A stretch of 53,151 nucleotides of DNA from Lithacetigena sp037446255 [NCBI: Coprothermobacterota bacterium] (lineage in GTDB: Bacteria > Coprothermobacterota > HKB111). Within the stretch, counting starts at the first letter, position 1, and each line of letters starts with the position of its first letter. The position numbers and the translations under genes are program-made. The DNA lies in contig JBBIIY010000006.1 of the NCBI GenBank assembly GCA_037446255.1, positions 28,632-81,782 on the forward strand, read 5' to 3'. Shown here piece after piece: positions 17,427 to 26,180 of the stretch. Under the pieces are notes generated by a model. That model was not told the origin of the DNA and did no database searches. It worked only from the letters and a program-made list of their open reading frames with translations.

Positions 17427-17985
17427 AAAACTACAATTTTTATCATTTAACTTACTACCAAGAAAAGCTAAGAAAAGGATTTTAATTAAAAGAGAAGAAA
17501 TAGCGCTTGTACTGGTATTATTTGTTATATTAGCAGTAATTGGGGGTGTTTATTATTTTCAGAACTCGTTAAACACTCGGCTGCAAACTCAAATTAATAA
17601 TGTTGAGAATGAGATTAAAAAATATATCCAGGTAAAACAAAAAGTTTCGGAATTAGAGAGGAACATAGTTACTATCGGAAGAGTTGAAGCATCTATAGTG
17701 AAATTAGAAGAAGAATCTACCTCCTTGAGATGGCTTTTCCTTGAACTCCAAAAAGTAACTCCTTCCGGGGTTTCTTTTAGCTCAGTAAATGTAAATAGGG
17801 GGGTGAAAAGTATTTCCCTACAGGTTGAAGCCAGAAACATCAGCCTTTCTACAGAATTTCTGGCAAGACTCAGGAAATCACAATTTATTTCTAAATTAGA
17901 TATTAGCAGTATCGGTATTGATGTTAATACTGGTAGAATTACTTTTCCTATTTCTCTCACCTTTAAAGAGGGGGGTTTGAAATGA
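17419..17985 (+). CDS. pilN: Type IV pilus assembly protein PilN
   Basis: A 188-residue bitopic membrane protein. The cytoplasmic tail begins with FLSFNLLPRKAKKR (the PilM-binding INLLP-like motif), followed by one membrane helix (about 29-50), a coiled-coil stretch and a ferredoxin-like periplasmic domain. Length and order match PilN. It overlaps pilM by 8 nt and pilO by 4 nt. Confidence 0.9.
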   Translation: MSKKLQFLSFNLLPRKAKKRILIKREEIALVLVLFVILAVIGGVYYFQNSLNTRLQTQINNVENEIKKYIQVKQKVSELERNIVTIGRVEASIVKLEEESTSLRWLFLELQKVTPSGVSFSSVNVNRGVKSISLQVEARNISLSTEFLARLRKSQFISKLDISSIGIDVNTGRITFPISLTFKEGGLK

Positions 17986-18509
17986 GTATAAAAATTAAAA
18001 TCGTTATAGCAATAATCATCTATATAATTACATCTTATTACCTGGGATCAACTTATGTACTCCCTGCATACAATCAAGGAAGGGAATATAGCAATATCCT
18101 GAAAGATAAAAAAAATGAACTTAGTTACCTATTGTTTCTGAATAGACAGCTCCCAAAAATAGAACTGGAAGAAATAAAGGTTAATACTCGTATAATTGAA
18201 CTTCAAGAGGTCCTCAAGCCTTTTATCAATGAGGAAGAATTGTTTTTAGAAATGTATAACTCAGCTAAAAACGGAGGGGTGAAACTTTCCAGTATTTCCC
18301 TGGGAGAAATAGGAACAGCAGGTGAAAACTCGCGGGTTAATGTGTCAATTAATATTTCAGGTAGTTATTCTGATTTGCTAGCTTTTTTGAAAGAAATTGA
18401 AGTATTCCCTTATGTAATTTCTGTAGAAAGAATTAATGTTTCAGGTAGAGAAGGCGCTTTAAGTGCGAGTATGGATTTAGCGGTTTATTTCAGAGGTATT
18501 AGTAAATGA
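17982..18509 (+). CDS. pilO: Type IV pilus assembly protein PilO
   Basis: A 175-residue bitopic protein with a membrane helix at about 6-25, a coiled coil and a C-terminal ferredoxin-like fold containing INISGSYSDLLAFLKEIE. This is the typical PilO pattern for dimerisation with PilN. In Gram-negative bacteria PilP and PilQ usually follow, but neither is present here. Confidence 0.88.
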   Translation: MSIKIKIVIAIIIYIITSYYLGSTYVLPAYNQGREYSNILKDKKNELSYLLFLNRQLPKIELEEIKVNTRIIELQEVLKPFINEEELFLEMYNSAKNGGVKLSSISLGEIGTAGENSRVNVSINISGSYSDLLAFLKEIEVFPYVISVERINVSGREGALSASMDLAVYFRGISK

Positions 18510-18518
18510 GGTGTGAAT

Positions 18519-18818
18519 ATGACAAAAGTTAAAAAAACAAGAAAAATAAGGATTACCACAGTATTATTATTAACAGTTCTTTTAGTTCTATCATGGCAAG
18601 TTACTACTAATAGACACGAAATTGAAGACAGTCTGGTAAATTTCTTTATGAGATTTTTTGTATCAGAAGAAATAGGGCTTGTAAACTACGAAATACCACG
18701 ATTAATTGAGTCCAAGTTTTCTACTCAGGCTGATGAAATCCTCCAGAATAGAAATGATGGTACCGAAATAATCATAATTGGTGACGATACAGGAAAGGTG
18801 AATATATTTGCTCCATAG
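18519..18818 (+). CDS. Unknown single-pass membrane protein after pilO
   Basis: A 99-residue protein that I do not recognise. It has a basic N-terminus (TKVKKTRKIR), one hydrophobic helix (about 11-27) and a short polar tail ending in IIIIGDDTGKVNIFAP. I chose ATG 18519 because GAGG lies about 7 nt upstream. A GTG at 18513 is also in frame. It occupies the place where pilP normally follows pilO, but it lacks the Cys lipobox and the proline-rich linker of PilP. Its stop overlaps the next gene. Confidence 0.6.
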   Translation: MTKVKKTRKIRITTVLLLTVLLVLSWQVTTNRHEIEDSLVNFFMRFFVSEEIGLVNYEIPRLIESKFSTQADEILQNRNDGTEIIIIGDDTGKVNIFAP

Positions 18819-19887
18819 AAATACTATAACTAACAGACACAGCATTATTAATAATAATCTAAGAGAAAATAGCCTAGATGCCTGGGTTACTTTCAGGTAT
18901 GAATCCAGAAGATACCTCACGGGATTTACTGGTTCAGCTGGTATCCTGGTGATGAAACCTGAACCTATTCTTTTAGTTGATTTTCGCTATACAGAGCAAG
19001 CAAAAATTGAATCTCCCACGGTCAAGGTTATAAAATTTGATAAACCTTATCATAAATATCTCAAAGAAGTTCTTTCTTCAGGTGCGCTTAAAAAAGTTGG
19101 GTTTGAATCTAACCACCTAACAGTTTCTCAGCTAAAAGAATTAGAAGAATTCATTGGGGAAGTAGAATGGGTACCTATAGAAAATCTGGTTGAAAATTGT
19201 CGTATCATAAAAGATGAACATGAAATATCCTCAATAAAGGCAGCTCAAGAACTATCAGAAAAGGCTTTGAATACTTTAATACCCCTTTTGAAACCCGGGA
19301 TTAAAGAAATTGACTTAGCCGTTGAACTGGAATACCAGATAAGAAAAAATGGTGCAAATATGGCATTTCCAATTATTGTAGCTTCAGGAGAAAGAGCAGC
19401 CTTGCCACATGCTCAACCGACAAGTAAAGAATTAAAAACCGGTGAATTCATAGTAATTGATTTCGGAGCCCGAATTGATGGGTATGTCTCTGATTGTACG
19501 CGCACATTTTTTTTAGGTAAACCCGGAGATAAAGAAGTAGAGGCATACAACCACGTTCTTGAAGCTCAAAAACGGGCATTTAGTATCATTAAAGAGGGTG
19601 TGGAAGCAGGGTTAGTTGATAAAGCAGCTCGGGATTATTTGAAAGATAAAGGTATGGATAGTTATTTTGGTCATGGTTTAGGTCATGGTGTCGGTTTAGA
19701 AGTTCACGAAGCACCAAGAGCAGCAATAGATGATAAAACTGTTTTGAAGGCAGGAATGGTGGTAACTATTGAACCTGGAGTATATATACCTGGTTGGGGA
19801 GGCGTGAGAATTGAAGATATGGTGGTAATAAAGAGTAACAGTTTCTACAACCTGACAAATTTTTCCAAAGAGGAGTGGAAACTGTGA
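18808..19887 (+). CDS. M24B metallopeptidase (Xaa-Pro aminopeptidase/dipeptidase family)
   Basis: A 359-residue pita-bread-fold peptidase. The N-terminal creatinase-like domain (about 1-130) is followed by the catalytic domain with metal ligands in VIDFGARIDGYVSDCTR (two Asp), GHGLGHGVGLEVHE (His), TIEPGVYIPG (Glu) and GVRIEDMVV (Glu). It would remove N-terminal residues before proline. The start is TTG 18808, preceded by AAAGG, and overlaps the unknown pilus-linked gene. Placement immediately before efp is common in Firmicutes. Confidence 0.92.
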   Translation: MLHRNTITNRHSIINNNLRENSLDAWVTFRYESRRYLTGFTGSAGILVMKPEPILLVDFRYTEQAKIESPTVKVIKFDKPYHKYLKEVLSSGALKKVGFESNHLTVSQLKELEEFIGEVEWVPIENLVENCRIIKDEHEISSIKAAQELSEKALNTLIPLLKPGIKEIDLAVELEYQIRKNGANMAFPIIVASGERAALPHAQPTSKELKTGEFIVIDFGARIDGYVSDCTRTFFLGKPGDKEVEAYNHVLEAQKRAFSIIKEGVEAGLVDKAARDYLKDKGMDSYFGHGLGHGVGLEVHEAPRAAIDDKTVLKAGMVVTIEPGVYIPGWGGVRIEDMVVIKSNSFYNLTNFSKEEWKL

Positions 19888-20450
19888 TTTCCGTAAATGA
19901 TGTTAGGTCAGGAATGGCTGTAGAATTAGATGGGGATCTTTATATCTGTGTTGAACACTTGCATGTGAAACCAGGAAAAGGAGCTGCTTTTGTAAGAACG
20001 AGGTTAAAGAAATTGAAAGATGGTGCAGTGTTGGAAAAAACTTTCAGAGCCGGAGAAAAGATTATACGAGCTTACCTGGAAGGGAAAAAGATGCAATACC
20101 TTTATCGTCAGGATGATGATTTTATTTTTATGGATCAATCTAATTACGAACAATGGCACATTAAAGAGGATGATTTCAGGCAGGGTGTTGAATTTTTGAA
20201 AGAAGGGTTAGAAGCTGATGTCTTGTTTTACCAGAACATGCCTATTGGCGTTGACCTGCCAATAATAGTGGAATTATTGGTTCAAGAAACTGATCCTGGA
20301 TTTAAAGGTGATACTGTATCAGGAGCTACCAAACAAGCAGTTTTAGAAACAGGGGCAAAAATATTTGTTCCTCTATTCATAGAAATTGGCGATATGATCA
20401 GGGTAGATACCAGAACTGGAGAATATTTAGAAAGGACAAAAGCTAAATAA
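19884..20450 (+). CDS. efp: Translation elongation factor P
   Basis: A 188-residue EF-P with three beta-barrel domains, which relieves ribosome stalling at polyproline. The KOW-like loop HVKPGKGAAFVR carries the conserved lysine K32, the site modified in many bacteria. I use GTG 19884 because AGGAG (19871-19875) sits 8 nt upstream and the resulting MISVNDVRSG matches the usual EF-P N-terminus. An in-frame GTG at 19875 would add three residues. The start overlaps the peptidase stop (GTGA). Confidence 0.95.
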   Translation: MISVNDVRSGMAVELDGDLYICVEHLHVKPGKGAAFVRTRLKKLKDGAVLEKTFRAGEKIIRAYLEGKKMQYLYRQDDDFIFMDQSNYEQWHIKEDDFRQGVEFLKEGLEADVLFYQNMPIGVDLPIIVELLVQETDPGFKGDTVSGATKQAVLETGAKIFVPLFIEIGDMIRVDTRTGEYLERTKAK

Positions 20451-20768
20451 ATGATTGAGAATATAGACATAATAGAAAAATTGAAGGACAAAATCTCTAC
20501 CCTGCAAGAGTATTTTAAGGAATCAGAGAATTTAAATCAAGAATCAGCTAATAAAACCTTGGTGCAATTGACTGACATCTTGAAGGACTTGATAAACTTT
20601 TTAGATAGCGCTGAAGTGGTTATTATGTTGGGTGAAGAACAGGTTTTTGATTGTCCGGCATGTGAAGAGGAAATTCCTCTAAACCCAGCAGATTTTAGGG
20701 AAAAAGAATGGATAAGACTGAGGTGTGATAAATGCGGAGAGATGATGTTTATAAGCCATCAGATATAG
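20451..20768 (+). CDS. Small zinc-ribbon protein, CD1247-like
   Basis: A 105-residue protein. The N-terminal half is an acidic helical segment that could form a coiled coil (about 5-60). The C-terminal half has two cysteine pairs, CPAC and CDKC, forming a probable zinc ribbon. This helical-plus-zinc layout, immediately after efp and before an Asp23 protein, matches a conserved Firmicutes family of unknown function (CD1247-like). The final 37 nt overlap the next gene in another frame. Confidence 0.65.
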   Translation: MIENIDIIEKLKDKISTLQEYFKESENLNQESANKTLVQLTDILKDLINFLDSAEVVIMLGEEQVFDCPACEEEIPLNPADFREKEWIRLRCDKCGEMMFISHQI

Positions 20769-21064
20769 ATCGATTTTTTATTGAAGATACTGCACTTCAA
20801 CAATTAATTTTAGAAGCAATAGAAGGCGTTAAAGGTGTTACGGGTTTAGCATCTGATTCATTGGGGCCTTTAAAAAAACCCATAAAAATAGTAGGAAGCA
20901 AGGATAAATTAAAAATAAAGATTTACCTGTTAGGGGAGTATGGGGAGAACTTAAGAAAAGTTGGAGCTGTGGTTAGAGAGAGAACCATAAAATCACTAGA
21001 AGAATTGGGGGGAGTTGAAGTAGAGAGGGTAGATATAATATTCAAAGGAGTAAGTAAAGGATAA
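20732..21064 (+). CDS. Asp23/Gls24-family envelope stress protein
   Basis: A 110-residue Asp23-domain protein. The pattern of VKGVTGLASDSLG and a central LKIKIYLLGEYGENL, followed by helix-strand repeats, is typical. Family members act at the membrane during alkaline or envelope stress, and the gene commonly sits between efp and nusB in Firmicutes. ATG 20732 has a GAGGTG site 6 nt upstream, which supports the 37-nt overlap with the zinc-ribbon gene. Confidence 0.82.
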   Translation: MRRDDVYKPSDIDRFFIEDTALQQLILEAIEGVKGVTGLASDSLGPLKKPIKIVGSKDKLKIKIYLLGEYGENLRKVGAVVRERTIKSLEELGGVEVERVDIIFKGVSKG

Positions 21065-21069
21065 ATCTT

Positions 21070-21483
21070 TTGAAAAAGAGACATATAAGTAGAAGAATCG
21101 TACTAAGTACTTTAGTTGCTCAAGAGTTAGGTGGAGACGGGTTTTTGGATCCTGATGGGATGGAAGAAATATCTGAAGAGTTAATCCTGGCTGCTTCGCA
21201 AATGTTAGATGGAATTAAGAAAGAGAAAACAAGATTAGATAAGATAATCTCATCTTGTTTACTTACCAGAAAGTTTTTTGAATTAGGATCAGTCGAAAAG
21301 TCTGTACTCAGGCTGGCAACCTATGAATTATTTTTTCAGCAAGACTCACCTCCCAAAGTTATTTTAAATGAGAGCGTAGTCCTTGCTAATAAGTTTGCTG
21401 GTGAAAAAGCTGCTAAATTTGTAAATGGTGTTTTAAGAGGTTTATACGATGCCAGCAAGGAAGTTTATAAAAATCTTGATTAA
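21070..21483 (+). CDS. nusB: Transcription antitermination factor NusB
   Basis: A 137-residue all-helical RNA-binding protein that joins NusE on boxA of rRNA leaders. It has the basic N-terminal RRIVLSTLVAQEL and the C-terminal signature VILNESVVLANKFAGEKAAKFVNGVL in family order. The start is TTG 21070, after AAAGGA. It overlaps the acylphosphatase gene by 35 nt. Confidence 0.93.
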   Translation: MKKRHISRRIVLSTLVAQELGGDGFLDPDGMEEISEELILAASQMLDGIKKEKTRLDKIISSCLLTRKFFELGSVEKSVLRLATYELFFQQDSPPKVILNESVVLANKFAGEKAAKFVNGVLRGLYDASKEVYKNLD

Positions 21484-21736
21484 TGGTCGTGTTCAGGGTG
21501 TGGGATTTCGCTACTTTGCCTATCGTCAGGCAAGGCAATTGGGCTTAACTGGTTATGTAAAGAACCTTCCTTCAGGGGAGGTTGAAATCATAGCATATGG
21601 AGAAATTGAAAGCCTGGAGATATTTATAAATGCAATTAAAAAAGGAACCCCTTTTTCCATGATTGAATCCTTTTCCTTGAATGATTTAAATCCTTTAGAA
21701 TTTCCTGCAAGTTTTGAAACCTTTTATGTAGTTTAG
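21449..21736 (+). CDS. acyP: Acylphosphatase
   Basis: A 95-residue enzyme that hydrolyses acyl phosphates. It shows the phosphate-binding loop NGRVQGVGFRYF with the catalytic arginine, followed by GLTGYVKNLPSGEVEI with the catalytic asparagine. Length is that of the family. It is encoded in a long overlap with nusB. Butyryl phosphate made by the Ptb enzymes downstream is a possible cellular substrate, but that link is only a suggestion. Confidence 0.94.
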   Translation: MPARKFIKILINGRVQGVGFRYFAYRQARQLGLTGYVKNLPSGEVEIIAYGEIESLEIFINAIKKGTPFSMIESFSLNDLNPLEFPASFETFYVV

Positions 21737-21744
21737 TTAGATAT

Positions 21745-22530
21745 ATGCAACCCAAAATTCGGCTTGATAAATTGCTTGAAAAAAGAGGTTTGTTTGAGAG
21801 TAGGGAAAAGGCTGTTGAGGCTATTGATTCCCGATTGATATTAGTCGAAGGAATATCTATTTATAAACCTGCTTCTCTCGTAAGTCTTGATGTAAATGTA
21901 GAAATTAGAGGACCTGAAGGTTATGTAAGTAGAGGGGGTATTAAGTTAGAACAAGCTTTAAGAGATTTTGCAATAATTCCAAAGGACTGGTTAGCCCTGG
22001 ATATAGGAGCTTCAACAGGTGGTTTCACGGAATGCCTTCTTAGGCAGGGTGTCAGAAAAGTGTTTGCAGTGGATGTAGGTTTAGGACAGCTTCACTATAA
22101 ACTGAGAAATGACCATAGGATTGAAGTACTGGAAGGAATAAATTTCAGATATGCTAAAAAGAATCTTATTTCTGAACCTGTTAATATAATTACCATTGAT
22201 GTATCATTTATTTCTTTGAATCTAATTTTTCCTATAGCAGAACAGTTTTTAGAGGAAAACGGTGTTATCTTAGCCCTTTTTAAACCACAATTCGAAGTGG
22301 GTCCCAAGGAAGTGAGGCGGGGAATTGCTAAAAACAAAGATGCCATCATAAACTCTCTTTTAGCTTTAAAAAGAACCATTGAATCAAAAGGATATTGTAT
22401 TTTAAACATCGCTCCTTCTGTTATTAAGGGAAACAAAGGAAATCAAGAGTATTTTCTTTTGATTAAAAGGAGAACTGACTTAAACAACAGTATTGAAGAA
22501 TCATACTTACATGAGGTAATATTCACATGA
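21745..22530 (+). CDS. tlyA: TlyA-family RNA 2'-O-methyltransferase
   Basis: A 261-residue protein with an N-terminal S4 RNA-binding domain (about 5-65, IRLDKLLEKRGLFESREKA) and a C-terminal FtsJ-like SAM-dependent methyltransferase domain beginning at LDIGASTGGFTECLL. TlyA modifies a ribosomal RNA cytidine 2'-hydroxyl and was first described as a haemolysin. The order tlyA-nadK-recN is conserved in Firmicutes. The stop overlaps nadK by 4 nt. Confidence 0.93.
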   Translation: MQPKIRLDKLLEKRGLFESREKAVEAIDSRLILVEGISIYKPASLVSLDVNVEIRGPEGYVSRGGIKLEQALRDFAIIPKDWLALDIGASTGGFTECLLRQGVRKVFAVDVGLGQLHYKLRNDHRIEVLEGINFRYAKKNLISEPVNIITIDVSFISLNLIFPIAEQFLEENGVILALFKPQFEVGPKEVRRGIAKNKDAIINSLLALKRTIESKGYCILNIAPSVIKGNKGNQEYFLLIKRRTDLNNSIEESYLHEVIFT

Positions 22531-23402
22531 AGGATCTGACAATTGGGATTTTCCCTCACTATCAACGTACTGAGGCAAAAAATAAAGCTATAAAGCTAAA
22601 AGAAGAATTAGAATTAGCTAATATTAAAGTAATTATGAGGAAATTTGAAGGTGAAGACGGTTTAGCTGATAACCTGTTGTTTGAGAAATCTTCAATTGTG
22701 GTGTCCATAGGCGGTGATGGAACATTTCTCAGGGCTGCTCGCTATATAGCAAGCATAAATTCCCATGCTTATATAATAGGACTTAATACTTCAAGGAGTT
22801 TGGGTTTTTTAAATTGTGCCGATACTATTGACCAGGTAAAAAAAGAAATAAATAATTTTATTAAGGGAAAGTTCACCTCATTAGAAATTCAAACTCTTAA
22901 AACCAGATTAATTACTGAGGAAGAAAAATATGAAGGTGAGTTTATAAACGAAGCTTTCCTGGTAAGAGATATTCAATCCCGGCTACCTATTTTCCAGATT
23001 AAAATTGGAAAATCATTTCTGGGAAGTTATCATGGTGAGGGAGTAATATTATCATCTACAATTGGCTCAACCGCACAAGCCTTATCTGCAGGAGGACCCC
23101 TTATCAGCCACCAGTTATATTGCGTTAACCTGGTTCCTTTTTCAGCTCATTCAATTAACATTCGTCCTATTCTAATAAATCCTATAGAAAAACCAAAAGT
23201 CTTAATTAAAGGTAGCAAGGAATTAAAACTATACCTATTTTTGGACGGTTTAAAAGTAATGATGGCTAAACCTCCTATAACCATGGAGGTGTCTCCAGGT
23301 AGCAAAAGTATAAAATTCCTGGGAAAGAGTGGTGATAATTTCTACAAAACAATCAGAAATAAATTAAGCTGGGGTTGGAAAAAAGGTGCTTCTGGAACTT
23401 AA
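22527..23402 (+). CDS. nadK: NAD kinase
   Basis: A 291-residue ATP-NAD kinase that produces NADP. It shows the conserved GGDGTFLRAAR (62-72, with D64), a NEAFLVRD motif, and GSTAQALSAGGPLISH in the C-terminal sandwich. Ends overlap tlyA and recN. Length is normal. Confidence 0.95.
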   Translation: MKDLTIGIFPHYQRTEAKNKAIKLKEELELANIKVIMRKFEGEDGLADNLLFEKSSIVVSIGGDGTFLRAARYIASINSHAYIIGLNTSRSLGFLNCADTIDQVKKEINNFIKGKFTSLEIQTLKTRLITEEEKYEGEFINEAFLVRDIQSRLPIFQIKIGKSFLGSYHGEGVILSSTIGSTAQALSAGGPLISHQLYCVNLVPFSAHSINIRPILINPIEKPKVLIKGSKELKLYLFLDGLKVMMAKPPITMEVSPGSKSIKFLGKSGDNFYKTIRNKLSWGWKKGASGT

Positions 23403-25077
23403 AATCAATGGGTTTGCCATAATTGACGATCTCCAGATACAATTTAGACCGAATTTTCAAGTTCTAACTGGGGAAACTGGGGCAGGAAAATCAATAATCA
23501 TTGATGCTCTTAATTTACTATTTGGCGGGAAAGTGAATCCTGAATATATAAAAAGCACACATGAAAAATGTGTAATTACCGGGGTATTTGACCTGGTTAA
23601 TCTTGTTTTACCCTGTGAAATTTCTGAAGACTTGGCATTTATAGAAGACAAACTTCTTATACTGGAAAGAATTATATTCAAGGATGGTAGAAGTAGATGT
23701 TGGGTTAACGGTCGTACTGCCAACATACACTTATTAAAAAGTATAGGCATTTGTCTGGCAGACTTTCATGGTCAGGGAGAGCAACAACTTTTACTAAATA
23801 CTGATTATCAACGAAACTTGCTGGATAATTATTCCGGTATCGAGAGTTTAGAAATTATAACTGAGCTGGAAACTATTACTGAAAAGGTAAAAAATTTACA
23901 GAAAGAGAAAGTTGATTTGTTAAATTTTCATAGAAAAAGCACAGATTCCCTGGAACTCTGGCAGTTTCAGCTTTCTGAAATTGATAGGTTGAAAATAAAA
24001 GCTGGTGAAGAAATAGAACTGAATACAAAAAAAATTAAATTAGTTCATAGTGAAGAGCTAAACCGATTAATTACTTTATTAAAAGAACATCTTAATTCCG
24101 ATCATCACTTTCCAAATTTAGAAAGTATGTCTCAAGAGGTAATCAGAAACCTTAATAACCTGTCACATATTGATAAGAAATTTGAAACCTGGCTGAGCTA
24201 TTTTTCTGATTTATTTATTAATTTAAGAGAATTAGGCAAATTTTTATCTGATTACCAGGACTCATTAGATTACTATCCCGGTAGATTGGAAGAAATAGAA
24301 AAAAGGTTGAATGAAATTGAAATTCTGAAAAAACGCCATAAACTTGAATCAACCGAAGAAATTCTATCTCTTAGAAATGAATTAAACAAGCAAATTGATG
24401 GTCTGGAAGATGTCTCTAAAGAAATTGAAAAAATGCAAAAGGATATAAATATCTACCTGAAGGAATTAGAAATGAAGGCAAATCATTTAACAGATATAAG
24501 AATTAAAACTGCTAAGATTGTAGAGAAAAAAGTGAACCAGGAACTTAAAGAGTTAAATATGGAAGAAAACAAGTTTGCTATTAAATTGAAAAGATTTCCT
24601 AATATTTATTCACATGGTCAAGACGAAGTAGTTTTTATGCTATCTCCTCATAAAAGTGAAGAACTAAAACCACTATCTTTAACTGTTTCAGGCGGGGAAT
24701 TATCTCGGGTCATGCTTGCTCTAAAAACTGTTTTGAAGGAAGCCGATAGAACTCCTATACTAATATTTGACGAAGTTGATGCTGGGATAGGGGGTAGAAC
24801 TGCAGAAGCGGTTGGAAAAAAATTGAAAGAGCTAAGCAAAAACCACCAGGTCTTATTAGTGACACACTTACCCCAGTTAGCAGCGAAAGCAGATAATCAC
24901 TATTTAATTGAAAAAGTTATGTCAGCAAATGGAATTAATGTTCAGGTAAAAATATTGAATGAAGCGGACAGAGTGATGGAGCTTTCAAGAATGTTAGTAG
25001 GAGATAATATTTCCACAACCACTCTTAAACAAGCTCGCGAATTACTTTTTAACTCAAAACAGGTAGGTAGTGTTTAA
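23386..25077 (+). CDS. recN: DNA repair protein RecN
   Basis: A 563-residue SMC-like ATPase of recombination repair. Walker A is GETGAGKS near residue 30. A central coiled coil runs from about 150 to 380. The C-terminal ABC signature SGGELSRVMLAL and Walker B LIFDEVDAGIGG follow. The start is GTG 23386, inside the end of nadK in another frame. The next gene, buk, begins 2 nt after the stop, so recN and the butyrate genes share a transcript. Confidence 0.95.
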   Translation: MLLELKINGFAIIDDLQIQFRPNFQVLTGETGAGKSIIIDALNLLFGGKVNPEYIKSTHEKCVITGVFDLVNLVLPCEISEDLAFIEDKLLILERIIFKDGRSRCWVNGRTANIHLLKSIGICLADFHGQGEQQLLLNTDYQRNLLDNYSGIESLEIITELETITEKVKNLQKEKVDLLNFHRKSTDSLELWQFQLSEIDRLKIKAGEEIELNTKKIKLVHSEELNRLITLLKEHLNSDHHFPNLESMSQEVIRNLNNLSHIDKKFETWLSYFSDLFINLRELGKFLSDYQDSLDYYPGRLEEIEKRLNEIEILKKRHKLESTEEILSLRNELNKQIDGLEDVSKEIEKMQKDINIYLKELEMKANHLTDIRIKTAKIVEKKVNQELKELNMEENKFAIKLKRFPNIYSHGQDEVVFMLSPHKSEELKPLSLTVSGGELSRVMLALKTVLKEADRTPILIFDEVDAGIGGRTAEAVGKKLKELSKNHQVLLVTHLPQLAAKADNHYLIEKVMSANGINVQVKILNEADRVMELSRMLVGDNISTTTLKQARELLFNSKQVGSV

Positions 25078-25079
25078 TT

Positions 25080-26174
25080 ATGTATAAAATATTAGTCATT
25101 AATCCCGGGTCAACTTCTACTAAAATATCCTATTTTATTGATGAAGAAGAGATTATTTTTGAAAGTTTATATCATAAAACCGAAGATTTATTAACTTTCC
25201 CAAATTCATTTAGCCAGATGGATTATAGATTAAGTCAGGTAAAGGCATTTATTGATAAACATAATATTCAAATTGAAGAAGTATCTGTTTTTGTAGGCAG
25301 GGGCGGGGTTTTACCTCCCTTACCTGGTGGAACTTACCTGGTAGATGAAGAGATGATAGATGATTTGAAGCACCATGTACAGGCTGACCATCCATCAAAC
25401 TTAGCAGGTCTCATGGTGGCTAATTTAGCTAACGAATCCCTATCTAAAGGAGGAAACTCCTTACCTCTCATAACTGATCCGGTATCGGTAGATGAATTTG
25501 AACCTTTAGCTTATATTTCCGGGCTTCCGGAAATAAAAAGAAAATGTTTATCCCATGCTTTGAATATGAAAGCTGTAGTTAGGCAGATAGTAAAAGATTT
25601 GAATCTTGATAATCTAAACTCAACTTTTATTGTAGCTAACCTGGGTAGCGGTATATCAATTTCTCCCATGGTAGGAGGAAGAATTATTGATGTTAACAAT
25701 GCCAATGAAGGAGGACCTTTTTCCATTGATAGAGCAGGATCTCTTCCTACAATTTCGCTGATAGACCTTTGTTTTTCCGGGAAATACTCTCATGATGAAT
25801 TAATTAATATAGTATCTACTAAAGGCGGTATTTTTGCCTACCTGGGAACTAAAGACTTAACCATAGTAGAAAATAAAATCCACCAGGGAGATGACTATGC
25901 AAAACTGGTATTTGAAGCAATGGTTTATCAAATTGCTAAAGAAATAGGGGCTATGTGCACAGTTGTAAAAGGTAAATATGAAGGAATTATAATTACCGGT
26001 GGAATGAGCCGTTCAACATTATTGGTAAATAGTTTAAAGGAAAGGATATCTTTTTTAGGTAAGATTTATGTTTATCCAGGTGAAGAAGAAATGTTAGCTC
26101 TTGCCCAAAGCGCCTTAAGAGTGTTGAGGAAAGAAGAAAAGATGAAAATATATAAATATTGTAAAAGGATGTGA
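25080..26174 (+). CDS. buk: Butyrate kinase (first paralog)
   Basis: A 364-residue acetokinase-family enzyme making butyrate and ATP from butyryl phosphate. It begins KILVINPGSTSTKIS, with further family patterns FVGRGGVLPPLPGGTYLV, NLGSGISISPMVGGRIIDV and IIITGGMSRS. Length is normal. It shares the same domain order as the second buk but is clearly diverged from it. It is the first of a buk-ptb-ptb-buk block, 2 nt after recN. Confidence 0.93.
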   Translation: MYKILVINPGSTSTKISYFIDEEEIIFESLYHKTEDLLTFPNSFSQMDYRLSQVKAFIDKHNIQIEEVSVFVGRGGVLPPLPGGTYLVDEEMIDDLKHHVQADHPSNLAGLMVANLANESLSKGGNSLPLITDPVSVDEFEPLAYISGLPEIKRKCLSHALNMKAVVRQIVKDLNLDNLNSTFIVANLGSGISISPMVGGRIIDVNNANEGGPFSIDRAGSLPTISLIDLCFSGKYSHDELINIVSTKGGIFAYLGTKDLTIVENKIHQGDDYAKLVFEAMVYQIAKEIGAMCTVVKGKYEGIIITGGMSRSTLLVNSLKERISFLGKIYVYPGEEEMLALAQSALRVLRKEEKMKIYKYCKRM

Positions 26175-26180
26175 TAAATC

